Positions 1 through 6,790 of a stretch of 7,140 nucleotides of DNA are shown one piece after another. Each line of letters starts with the position of its first letter. Position 1 is the first letter of the stretch. The DNA is taken from the NCBI GenBank assembly GCA_904501955.1, contig CAJGCY010000131.1, forward strand, positions 1 to 7,140, given 5' to 3'. The notes under the pieces are model-generated. The model was not told the origin of the DNA. It did not search any database and saw nothing but the letters and a program-made list of their open reading frames with translations. A program made the position numbers and the translations under genes. Source of the DNA: an uncultured Akkermansia sp. (GTDB taxonomy: Bacteria; Verrucomicrobiota; Verrucomicrobiia; Verrucomicrobiales; Akkermansiaceae).

Positions 1-1
1 G

Positions 2-1081
2 AAATATGCGGATGCCGTCATCAACGGCACGATGGACCGCCTGCACGTGAGCACCTCGCTCCCGCTGCTGCGGCACGGTTATGACATGCTGCTGGAGAAA
101 CCCTTTGCCCAAAACGAAGAGGAGGCACAGCTGCTGCTGGATTGCGCACGCGAGACCGGCCGCACGGTGATGGTGTGCCACGTGCTGCGCTACGCCCCCT
201 TCTACCAGCGGCTCAAGGCAGTGATTGAGAGCGGTGAGATTGGCCACGTCATCAACATCCACATGGCGGCGCAGGTCAACTACTTCCACGAGAGCGTGTC
301 CTTTGTGCGCGGCAAATATGCCTCGTCTGAGATTTGCGGCTCCGGCATGCTGCTGACCAAGTGCAGCCATGATTTGGACCTGATGGCTTGGCTGATGGGC
401 AGCAACCACCCGGTGCGCATCTCCAGCGTGGGCAGCATGTACCAATTCGTCCCGGAGCACGCCCCGGAAAACGCCGGTACGCACTGCCTGAATAATTGCC
501 CCGTGGAGCGTGAGTGCCCCTACTCTGCCCGCCGACTTTACATCGAAAACCCGCAGCGCTGGGCGGATAATGTGTGGTACGACAGCAACTGCGCCCCGCC
601 GGATACGGATGAGGAGAAAGAAGCCATGCTCCGCGCCCCGGAGAATCCCTACAGCCGCTGCGTGTACCGCTGCACCACGGACATCGTGGACCACCAATCC
701 GTGCTCATGCACTTCAAGGACAGCGCCACCGGCACCTTCTCCATGACGGGCGGCGCCTCCGTTTCCGCGCGCAATGTGCACATCATCGGCACGAGGGGAG
801 AGATATACGGCACCTTTGAGACCGGGCGCTTCACCATCTCCCACATTGCCCCGGGCGCGCCGAGTGGTCGCGTCGAACACATGGTGGATATCTCCGCCAG
901 CCAAGAGGGCTGCCACCATGGCGGTGGCGACCGCGAGGTGGTGCTGGATTTCATTGCCCAGCTGCGCGGTGAGCCCACCTCCCCCGGCAAGACGCTGCTG
1001 GAGGACTCCGTGCACGGGCACCGCATCGTCTTCTTGGCGGAAAAATCGCGTTTGGCACAGGGCGCCATTCAGGAATGGTAA
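2..1081 (+). CDS. Gfo/Idh/MocA-family NAD(P)-dependent oxidoreductase, 5'-truncated by the window edge
   Basis: The reading frame is open from base 2 and runs into the window edge, so the ATG at 32 is internal. The residues before it (KYADAVINGT) continue the Rossmann fold, and the N-terminal dinucleotide-binding glycine motif lies outside the window. The LLEKPFA stretch (codons from about base 92) carries the EKP lysine typical of the family. It is followed by the usual alpha/beta substrate domain, with a conserved-looking CSHDLDLMAWL near 362-394 where family members place catalytic or substrate-binding His and Asp. A cysteine-rich segment (CLNNC, ECPYSA, then SNC, RCVYRC; about 485-675) marks a recognisable subfamily and could bind a metal, but that is inference. 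The family oxidises or reduces sugars and related polyols; the substrate here cannot be named. It ends in TAA, 21 bases before hrpA and in the same frame, so the two genes may be co-transcribed. Family assignment is firm; specific function is unknown. Confidence 0.93.
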   Translation, partial: KYADAVINGTMDRLHVSTSLPLLRHGYDMLLEKPFAQNEEEAQLLLDCARETGRTVMVCHVLRYAPFYQRLKAVIESGEIGHVINIHMAAQVNYFHESVSFVRGKYASSEICGSGMLLTKCSHDLDLMAWLMGSNHPVRISSVGSMYQFVPEHAPENAGTHCLNNCPVERECPYSARRLYIENPQRWADNVWYDSNCAPPDTDEEKEAMLRAPENPYSRCVYRCTTDIVDHQSVLMHFKDSATGTFSMTGGASVSARNVHIIGTRGEIYGTFETGRFTISHIAPGAPSGRVEHMVDISASQEGCHHGGGDREVVLDFIAQLRGEPTSPGKTLLEDSVHGHRIVFLAEKSRLAQGAIQEW

Positions 1082-1102
1082 CCCCGCCCTCCCCCTGCAA
1101 CC

Positions 1103-4100
1103 ATGGCCGAGCCCCCCGCACAGCAGCAGCAACAGCCGCGTTTTCAGTACCCGGATTTGCCCATCTCACGCCACAGGCGCGAGATTGCCGAGGCGCTGCG
1201 CCGCCACCGCGTGGTGGTGGTGGTGGGTGAGACCGGCAGTGGCAAAACCACCCAGTTGCCCAAAATTGCGCTGGAGGTAGCGGGCGAGCGGCGTGGCATG
1301 CTGGGCTGTACCCAGCCGCGCAGGCTTGCCGCCGTGGCGGTAGCACGCCGCATTGCGGAAGAGACCGGCAGCGAGCTGGGCGGCTACGTGGGCTACCAAG
1401 TGCGATTCGACGACAAAACGAGCCGAGACACCAAGCTGAAGCTCATGACGGACGGTATTCTGCTGGCGGAAACGCAGGATGACCGCGACTTGCGCAAGTA
1501 CCACACCATCATCTTGGATGAAGCACACGAGCGCAGCCTCAACATTGACTTTTTGCTGGGCTACATGAAGCTGCTGCTCGAGCGCCGCAAAGATTTGCGC
1601 CTCATCATTTCCTCCGCCACGATGGATGCCGGCGCCTTCTCCGATTTCTTCGATAAAGCGCCCGTCATCAATGTGGAAGGACGCACCTACCACGTAGACC
1701 ACCACTACATGCCCCAGCGCCACCCGGAGGAAGAGCTGCCGCAGCATGTGGCACGCGCCGTGCAGTGGCTGTCTGAGTATGACAACAAGGGGGATGTGCT
1801 GATTTTCCTGCCCGGTGAGCGCGAAATCCGCGACTGCGCGGATGAGCTGGAGGGGCTGCACCTGCCCCATACCGATATTCTGCCGCTTTTTGCCCGCTTG
1901 GGGCTGGCGGACCAGCAGCGCATCTTCCACCCCACCCGCGGGCGGCGGCGCATTGTACTGGCTACCAACGTGGCGGAGACCTCGCTCACCATACCGGGCA
2001 TCATTTACGTGGTGGACAGCGGGTTGGCGCGCATCTCTCGCTACCTGCCCGGCAGGCAGATTCAGCGCTTGCAGGTGGAGCCCATCTCCCAAGCCAGTGC
2101 CCGCCAGCGCGCCGGCCGATGCGGCCGTGTGACGGAGGGTGTGTGCATACGCCTGTACGCGGAGAGCGATTTTGAAACGCGGGATGCCTACACCGACCCG
2201 GAAATCAAGCGCAGCGCACTGGCAGGAGTCATCCTGCGCATGGCGGATTTGCACCTGCCGCCGCTGGGCGAGTTCCCCCTGCCGGACCCACCCAGCCCGC
2301 GCTTGGTGAACGAGGGCTACAAAACCCTGCGCGAGATAGGCGCCATTGACCGCCACAAAAAACTGACCGCCACCGGGCGCAGCTTGGCGCGCTTGCCGCT
2401 GGACCCGCGCTTGGGGCGCATGCTGCTGGAGGCGGAGCACCAGCACTGCCTGCCGGAGATGCTCGTCATCGTCGCAGGGCTGAGCATCATGGACCCGCGC
2501 GAGCGCCCGCAAGAGTTCGCCACGCAGGCAGACCAAGCCCACGCGCAGTGGAAAAACGCGGACAGCGACTTCCTCTCCATGCTCTCCCTGTGGCGCAGCT
2601 CGCTGGAGTTCAAAAACAAGCGCAACCTCAACCGCAACCAACTGCGCAAGTGGTGCAGCAAAAATTACCTCAGCTTCCTGCGCATGGTGGAGTGGCACAA
2701 CCTGGAGCAAGACCTCTCCGCGGCGCTCAAAGACACCATGCGGTGGAGCATTCCCGAGCTACCGGCAGAGGCAGAGCAAGCTACGCCGGAAATGGTGCAC
2801 CGCGCCCTGCTGGCAGGTGCCCCGCTGCAGTTCGGCTTCTGGCGGGCGGATGATAAGGTGTACCGCGGTGCCGGCGGCAGAGATTTCTCCATCTTCCCCG
2901 GCAGCGGCATGTTCCGCCGCAATAAGCGGGCGGAATGGATATTCGGCACGGAGCTGGTGGAAACCAGCAGGCTCTTCATGCGCCGCTGCGCCGTGCTGAA
3001 TCCGGAGTGGATAGAGCAGATAGCCCCGCAGCTGTGCTCGCACCACGCCTATGATGCCGCGTGGGATGCCGCAGCGGGTGTCGTTTTTGCCAAAGAACGC
3101 GTCACCTGCGGCGGGCTCACCATTGTGGACGGGCGCCGCATCAGCTACGCGCGCGTCAACCTGCCCGCCGCGCGCGACATCATGATTCGCGATGGCATAC
3201 TGGAGCGCAACATGCGCGACAAAGCCCCCTTCCTCAAACACTTGGCGGAAATGCGGGAAGAAGTGCGCACCGTGGAGGCAAAACTGCGCCGCCGCGACCT
3301 CATTTGGTGCAGCGAAGGCGTGTACAACTTCTTTGCCGAGCGCCTACCCAAAGACTGCGCCAGCGAGAAAGCCCTGCGTAACTGGCGCGACCGCGAGGAG
3401 AAAAAAGACCCGAAACTCCTCTTTGTCCCCTACTCTGATTGCGTGTACCCCGGGGAAGACGAAGCCCCGCGCGACTTGTACCCGGATGAGCTGCAGGTGG
3501 CAGGCGGAGAATACCCCGTGTACTACAGCCATGCCCCCGGTGAAGCGGATGACGGCGTGACCCTGGGCGTGCACATTGACCAGCTGGCGGATTTCCCGGA
3601 TTGGCTGCCCTCTTGGGGCGTGCAGGCGCACCTAGCGGACCGCGCAGAGATACTGCTGCGCACCCTGCCGAAAGACGTGCGCAACTTCCTGATGCCCATA
3701 GCAGCCACGGCGGATGACTTTGCGGAGGATTGGTATGACCGCGAGCCGGATCGCCCGCTGGGGCAAGCGCTGGCGGAGTTCGTGATGCGCCGCACGCAAA
3801 AATTCTGCAACGCCCAGCAGTTCGACTTCTCACGCCTGCCCGCGGAGCTCATTACCAAGATATGGGTGTGCGATGACAAGGGCGATGAACTGGCTCTCGG
3901 CACGGATGCCGCTGCCCTCCGCGAGCATTTGGCGGACTACTGCCAAAAACGCTTCCGCAAGCAGGCCTCGCGCAGCTTCTCCGCCACCCCCATGACCCGC
4001 TGGGACTGCGGAGACCTGCCCGCCACCGTGGATGTGGGCAACGGCTTGGGCTACCCCGCCCTGCAAGATGACGGCGAGCGCGTGCGCATCAAGGTGTTCC

Positions 4101-4828
4101 CCTCGCAAGAGGAGGCGGACCGCGCCCACCGCTTCGGCGTGCGCAGGCTGGCGCTCATCCGCCATGCGGATTTTGTCAACAGCATCCGCAAAAAGCTCCC
4201 GCTCAAGTCCATGGAGGCCAAACTGGCCATCACCACCCTCGGCTCTGTGCCGAAAAACAACGCGGCGGATACCATTTACGCTGCCATGGATGCCGCCCTG
4301 TGCTCCCCCATGCCCCGCACGGCGACGGAGTTCGACGCAGCGTGCCTGCGCATGCGTGAGCGCTTGTATGATAACATCGCCGGCCCCCTCAATAAGCTCT
4401 GGGAGCAGCTGGCGGATACCGACCGCGCCTTGCGTGAATACTGCCTGACCGCCGGGCGAGACCGCTACGCCGCCCGCATTGCGGAAGACTTGCAGCGCGA
4501 GTGGCAGTGGCTCACCCGCCCCTACTTCTTGTCCGATGCCGCACCGGACACCCTGCAAGATCTCTCGCGCTTTGCCCGTGGCATGCTCATGCGCCTGCAA
4601 AAAATCGCGCAACAACCCGCCGTGCGTGAGTTGGAGCGCATGGACAGCCTCAATGCCGCCATTCGCGCGGATTTTTATGAGCAATACCCCCGCCACGCCA
4701 ATTCCCCGGCTTGGCTGGCGTACGGGCTCATGGTGGCAGAGTTCAGACTCTCCATCTTTGCCCCCACCCTAGCCGTCAAGGGTCGAGCCTCCGCGAAAAA
4801 ACTCTCCGCCGCGGAAGAGGCCTTGTAA
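1103..4828 (+). CDS. hrpA: ATP-dependent RNA helicase HrpA (DEAH box)
   Basis: This 1241-residue cytoplasmic superfamily 2 helicase matches the length of HrpA (about 1300 in E. coli) rather than the much shorter HrpB. Motifs appear in order: GETGSGKT (Walker A, 42-49), TQPRR (70-74), TDGIL (116-120), DEAH (139-142), SAT (171-173), LIFLPGEREI (233-242), TNVAETSLTIPG (288-299) and QRAGRCGR (335-342). A winged-helix/HA2 region follows (about 400-500), then an OB-fold segment (about 590-645, with FGTELVETSRLF), then the long HrpA-specific C-terminal domain (about 690-1235). All helicase residues look intact. HrpA proteins unwind RNA using ATP and in E. coli have been linked to mRNA processing and to handling of stalled ribosomes. 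The start is the first ATG after the in-frame TAA at 1079-1081, so little N-terminal extension is possible. It encodes a QQQQQ run and lacks a visible Shine-Dalgarno sequence. No convincing terminator follows. Confidence 0.97.
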   Translation: MAEPPAQQQQQPRFQYPDLPISRHRREIAEALRRHRVVVVVGETGSGKTTQLPKIALEVAGERRGMLGCTQPRRLAAVAVARRIAEETGSELGGYVGYQVRFDDKTSRDTKLKLMTDGILLAETQDDRDLRKYHTIILDEAHERSLNIDFLLGYMKLLLERRKDLRLIISSATMDAGAFSDFFDKAPVINVEGRTYHVDHHYMPQRHPEEELPQHVARAVQWLSEYDNKGDVLIFLPGEREIRDCADELEGLHLPHTDILPLFARLGLADQQRIFHPTRGRRRIVLATNVAETSLTIPGIIYVVDSGLARISRYLPGRQIQRLQVEPISQASARQRAGRCGRVTEGVCIRLYAESDFETRDAYTDPEIKRSALAGVILRMADLHLPPLGEFPLPDPPSPRLVNEGYKTLREIGAIDRHKKLTATGRSLARLPLDPRLGRMLLEAEHQHCLPEMLVIVAGLSIMDPRERPQEFATQADQAHAQWKNADSDFLSMLSLWRSSLEFKNKRNLNRNQLRKWCSKNYLSFLRMVEWHNLEQDLSAALKDTMRWSIPELPAEAEQATPEMVHRALLAGAPLQFGFWRADDKVYRGAGGRDFSIFPGSGMFRRNKRAEWIFGTELVETSRLFMRRCAVLNPEWIEQIAPQLCSHHAYDAAWDAAAGVVFAKERVTCGGLTIVDGRRISYARVNLPAARDIMIRDGILERNMRDKAPFLKHLAEMREEVRTVEAKLRRRDLIWCSEGVYNFFAERLPKDCASEKALRNWRDREEKKDPKLLFVPYSDCVYPGEDEAPRDLYPDELQVAGGEYPVYYSHAPGEADDGVTLGVHIDQLADFPDWLPSWGVQAHLADRAEILLRTLPKDVRNFLMPIAATADDFAEDWYDREPDRPLGQALAEFVMRRTQKFCNAQQFDFSRLPAELITKIWVCDDKGDELALGTDAAALREHLADYCQKRFRKQASRSFSATPMTRWDCGDLPATVDVGNGLGYPALQDDGERVRIKVFPSQEEADRAHRFGVRRLALIRHADFVNSIRKKLPLKSMEAKLAITTLGSVPKNNAADTIYAAMDAALCSPMPRTATEFDAACLRMRERLYDNIAGPLNKLWEQLADTDRALREYCLTAGRDRYAARIAEDLQREWQWLTRPYFLSDAAPDTLQDLSRFARGMLMRLQKIAQQPAVRELERMDSLNAAIRADFYEQYPRHANSPAWLAYGLMVAEFRLSIFAPTLAVKGRASAKKLSAAEEAL

Positions 4829-4960
4829 GCCGCGACAACATTAGTCCCCCCCTTGGTTCGCCAAATTCCGATTTATCGGGTACAGATGACTTATTAGAAG
4901 TTTCCATGTATACAAATGTGGGTATATTATCAACAAAAATTTTCATTTCATGTTAAAAAA
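4829..4960. other. AT-rich intergenic stretch between hrpA and the first 60-base repeat
   Basis: No gene or convincing terminator is visible here. The stretch marks the change from GC-rich hrpA to AT-rich DNA. It holds a run of seven C (4846-4852), a short inverted repeat CCGATTTATCGG (4868-4879) and the palindrome TGTATACA (4907-4914). None of these can be given a function. Confidence 0.5.
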
Positions 4961-5020
4961 GACACGAACGAAGCATTAAAACGCCATTTGTCTGAGTTGT
5001 AGGCCGCACGGAGCAGCAAA
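4961..5020 (+). repeat. 60-base direct repeat, copy 1 (upstream of hipBA)
   Basis: This copy matches 6791-6850 at 57 of 60 positions, differing at repeat positions 10, 22 and 47. Both begin with GACACGAAC and end with GAGCAGCAAA. Copy 1 sits in a longer foldable unit that runs to 5038. An outer stem pairs 4979-4989 (AAACGCCATTT) with 5028-5038 (AAATGGCATTT), with one G-T pair. Inside it is a perfect hairpin, GAGCAG (5011-5016), loop CAAA, CTGCTC (5021-5026). The two copies bracket the hipBA operon. Identity of the repeat family is unknown to me; a dispersed miniature element or the scar of an insertion are both possible. Confidence 0.85.
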
Positions 5021-5069
5021 CTGCTCAAAATGGCATTTCTTGCGTTTTGTTTTTCTCTACGTCTGTTCT

Positions 5070-5087
5070 TATTCCCTTTTAGGAATA
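5070..5087 (+). promoter_or_regulatory. Predicted HipB operator O1 (distal)
   Basis: This is the perfect inverted repeat TATTCC-CTTTTA-GGAATA. It is the best of three matching 18-base sites spaced 50 bases apart. It resembles the E. coli HipB operator TATCC-N8-GGATA in length and in the outer TAT/ATA bases. It lies well upstream of the -35 box, so it probably helps cooperative binding rather than blocking polymerase directly. Confidence 0.65.
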
Positions 5088-5119
5088 TTTGTGTATCCGA
5101 TAAACTTTTTTGAACAAAA

Positions 5120-5137
5120 TCTTCCTAATTGGGAATA
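5120..5137 (+). promoter_or_regulatory. Predicted HipB operator O2 (upstream of -35)
   Basis: The sequence TCTTCC-TAATTG-GGAATA matches the O1 half-sites at 11 of 12 positions. It begins exactly 50 bases after O1 and ends five bases before the predicted -35 hexamer, where a bound repressor would contact or exclude RNA polymerase. Confidence 0.65.
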
Positions 5138-5142
5138 TATTC

Positions 5143-5170
5143 TTGCATTTTTACTCAAATTACCTATAAT
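5143..5170 (+). promoter_or_regulatory. Predicted sigma70-type hipBA promoter
   Basis: TTGCAT (5143-5148) is followed after a 16-base spacer by a perfect -10 box, TATAAT (5165-5170). Transcription should begin near 5177, leaving a leader of only about 10 bases before the hipB ATG. The promoter lies between predicted operators O2 and O3, as expected for an autorepressed toxin-antitoxin operon. Confidence 0.72.
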
Positions 5171-5187
5171 AATCCCAAAAGGGAACA
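5170..5187 (+). promoter_or_regulatory. Predicted HipB operator O3 (over transcription and translation start)
   Basis: The sequence TAATCC-CAAAAG-GGAACA matches the O1 half-sites at 10 of 12 positions and begins exactly 50 bases after O2. It contains the centred inverted repeat TCCC-AAAA-GGGA (5173-5184). The site starts at the last base of the -10 box, spans the likely transcription start and the Shine-Dalgarno-like GGGA, and ends on the A of the hipB start codon. Confidence 0.55.
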
Positions 5188-5408
5188 TGAATATTGTAAC
5201 AGAATCAGAATTAGGCGTAATCATTCGGGAGCGCCGCAAGAAGCAAGGGCTTACCATCGCGGATCTCTCGATGATGGTGCCATGCAGTCCTCGCTTACTG
5301 GGTGAGCTAGAGCGAGGAAAACGAGGAGTTAGTGTTGGCGTAATTCTCCGGTTGCTTGCGCTGCTGGGATTAACTGTTGATATAAAAGGGAGAGAGGAAA
5401 ATGAATGA
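5187..5408 (+). CDS. hipB: HipB-type antitoxin, Xre/Cro helix-turn-helix repressor
   Basis: This 73-residue protein is almost entirely one Xre/Cro-type DNA-binding domain. The first helix is ELGVIIRERRKKQG (8-21). The helix-turn-helix is LTIADLSMMVPCSPRLLGELERGKRG (22-47), with SPRLLGELERGK as the likely recognition helix. VSVGVILRLLALLGL (48-62) closes the fold, and a short charged tail ends in REENE. The operon position and partner identify it as HipB, which binds HipA and represses the operon. I chose the ATG at 5187 because it lies just downstream of a perfect -10 box and GGGA. The same frame is open back to a TTG at 5040, but that would add 49 residues across the promoter. The Shine-Dalgarno spacing is unusually short (GGGA, two bases, ATG). 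It overlaps hipA by ATGA (5405-5408), suggesting translational coupling. Confidence 0.9.
   Translation: MNIVTESELGVIIRERRKKQGLTIADLSMMVPCSPRLLGELERGKRGVSVGVILRLLALLGLTVDIKGREENE
5391..5397 (+). promoter_or_regulatory. Ribosome binding site of hipA
   Basis: AGAGAGG lies inside the 3' end of hipB, seven bases before the hipA ATG at 5405. It supports that ATG over the adjacent ATG at 5408 and allows re-initiation after hipB termination. Confidence 0.6.
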
Positions 5409-6649
5409 TGAATGCACTTCCCATATACTATGAAGCCAAGCTAGTTGCTAACGTGAGTTTTGATTCTCACGGGTTTCCTGAATTGGAGTACAGCGAGAGC
5501 TGGCAGCGCTCCGGCTTCGATATCTCCGTAACCTTACCTCGCATTCAACAGACACACAGAGGGCCGGAGGTGAGAACATTTTTTGAAAACATCTTACCGG
5601 AGGGGCTTATACGCCGCACTTTAGCTCGCCGGATTGGTACTGATGAAGCCAATGTGTTTGGATTGTTGCGACACATAGGAAGAGATTGTGCCGGAGCTTT
5701 CAGTATAGGTGGTCCGGGAAACGTCGGCTCGTATGAAGAGCTGACGGGGGAAAGGCTGAACCAACTACTCAATGAGTTGCCGGTATATCCGATGGGGGCG
5801 AGCGAAAGGCGAACAAGTCTTTCTCTGGCAGGTGCTCAAAACAAGTTGCCGCTGTTTCACAAAAATGGAATCTATTACCTCCCCATACAGGGAGCCTCCA
5901 GTAATTGCATTTTGAAATTGCCTATACCGGGATTTGCCCATACTGTTGAGAACGAGCATTTCTGTCTGGAGCTGGGCAGAGAAATAGGGCTACCTGTTGT
6001 TAAAAGTTCCATTCTTCAGTTGGATGGATACAATGTGCTGCATATTGAACGATACGACCGACAAGGCGCTGACTTTCATCCGAAGCGTCTTCCGCAGGAA
6101 GATTTCTGCCAGATGTCAGCTTTGCTTTCAGAAATTAAATACGAACGCGATGGAGGGCCGTCCTTTGCTGATTGTGCCAAGCTCATCAGGCGTTACTCCA
6201 TGCAACCGGCCGTGGATTTGACCCTGTTGGTAAAATGGGCAGTATTCAATCTATGTATCGGCAATAATGATGCTCACGCCAAAAATCTTTCCATGCTGCG
6301 TGAAGGCAACGGGATAAGGCTTGCTCCATTCTACGATTTGCTGACGACAACATACTATGGTAATAGGTTGCTGCGTAGAATGGCCATGCGACTGGGTGGG
6401 AAAAGTCAATCCTTCTACCTCTCGCACAGAAGATGGTGTCTGTTTGCAGATTCGGTCAACCTACCACATAAGGCTGTTCTTAAGATGGTCATGAGTACCA
6501 CTCAAAGCATCCTGAAAGCGCTGGACTCGATGGAACTAAGTGCTTCACAATACAATATTGCTTCGACTCCGTTTGCTCATTTGGTTCAACATGTTCGCCA
6601 AAGAACAATCCAAGTATGCGAACACATTAAGGCAACAGAATCAAGATAA
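5405..6649 (+). CDS. hipA: HipA toxin, Ser/Thr protein kinase of a type II toxin-antitoxin pair
   Basis: This 414-residue protein has the full HipA layout: an N-terminal HipA subdomain (about 1-110), including the FFENILPEGLIR motif, then the kinase body. Key kinase features are present: SLSLAGAQNKLPLF (138-151), equivalent to the P-loop region that is autophosphorylated in E. coli HipA; the ATP-contacting lysine in KLP (171-173); ENEH (182-185); ERYDR (215-219); the catalytic GNNDAHAKN (286-294, Asp289 and Asn294); and the metal-binding APFYDLL (307-313, Asp311). No truncation or missing active residue is visible, so it is probably active. E. coli HipA phosphorylates glutamyl-tRNA synthetase and halts translation; other HipA kinases use other targets, and the target here is unknown. 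The N-terminal subdomain is fused, unlike split HipBST systems. Codon usage is more A/T-rich than in hrpA, consistent with transfer. Confidence 0.95.
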   Translation: MMNALPIYYEAKLVANVSFDSHGFPELEYSESWQRSGFDISVTLPRIQQTHRGPEVRTFFENILPEGLIRRTLARRIGTDEANVFGLLRHIGRDCAGAFSIGGPGNVGSYEELTGERLNQLLNELPVYPMGASERRTSLSLAGAQNKLPLFHKNGIYYLPIQGASSNCILKLPIPGFAHTVENEHFCLELGREIGLPVVKSSILQLDGYNVLHIERYDRQGADFHPKRLPQEDFCQMSALLSEIKYERDGGPSFADCAKLIRRYSMQPAVDLTLLVKWAVFNLCIGNNDAHAKNLSMLREGNGIRLAPFYDLLTTTYYGNRLLRRMAMRLGGKSQSFYLSHRRWCLFADSVNLPHKAVLKMVMSTTQSILKALDSMELSASQYNIASTPFAHLVQHVRQRTIQVCEHIKATESR

Positions 6650-6660
6650 GAGAAGCAATG

Positions 6661-6685
6661 AACTTGTCGGAAAATCCGACAAGTT
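6661..6685 (+). terminator. Hairpin 11 bases after hipA, possible terminator
   Basis: AACTTGTCGG and CCGACAAGTT form a perfect 10-base stem around an AAAAT loop. The position, just after the hipA stop codon, suits the end of the operon. No T-run follows directly (GGAGTGGTTATTTCC), so it may instead be a stabilising 3' hairpin, or a weak or factor-assisted terminator. Confidence 0.5.
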
Positions 6686-6694
6686 GGAGTGGTT

Positions 6695-6711
6695 ATTTCC
6701 ATTTTGGAAAT
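6695..6711. repeat. Short inverted repeat ATTTCC-N5-GGAAAT
   Basis: This is a perfect 6-base inverted repeat with an ATTTT spacer, downstream of the first hairpin. It resembles the predicted HipB half-sites but has a 5-base spacer, so it may be unrelated. It could also form a weak hairpin. Confidence 0.35.
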
Positions 6712-6739
6712 TGCCACATTCGGCTTGATTTAGTGTTTT

Positions 6740-6790
6740 CGTTGTCTGCATAACATGAGCTAGGTATCTTTCAGGAAATCCCAGACAACG
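6740..6790. repeat. 9-base inverted repeat abutting repeat copy 2
   Basis: CGTTGTCTG (6740-6748) and CAGACAACG (6782-6790) are perfect complements separated by 33 bases. Pairing can extend outward with a small bulge: GTGT at 6733-6736 against ACAC at 6792-6795, which lies inside the 60-base repeat. The right arm ends exactly where repeat copy 2 begins. It has no counterpart beside copy 1. Confidence 0.5.

Noticed and set aside
32..1081. ATG at 32 as the true start of the oxidoreductase
   Set aside because: The frame is open to the window edge and the preceding residues fit the Rossmann fold. Starting at 32 would lack the cofactor-binding motif.
1166..2710. A 514-codon open frame on the minus strand inside hrpA
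   Set aside because: It is antisense to an unmistakable helicase, has low-complexity composition expected of a GC-rich shadow frame, and shows no recognisable domain.
3830..4696. A 288-codon open frame on the minus strand at the end of hrpA
   Set aside because: It is antisense to the conserved HrpA C-terminal domain and is rich in Gly, Ala and His, as expected of a shadow frame.
4711..4956. Small open frame overlapping the hrpA 3' end
   Set aside because: Most of it is out of frame within hrpA, there is no ribosome site, and the protein is not recognisable.
5040..5186. A 49-residue N-terminal extension of HipB from the TTG at 5040
   Set aside because: It would translate the promoter and operator region, is hydrophobic and unlike HipB proteins, and begins with a weak start codon beside the repeat.
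6540..6728. Open frame of 62 codons overlapping the hipA 3' end
   Set aside because: It is out of frame with hipA, runs through the post-operon hairpins, and has no supporting ribosome site or domain.
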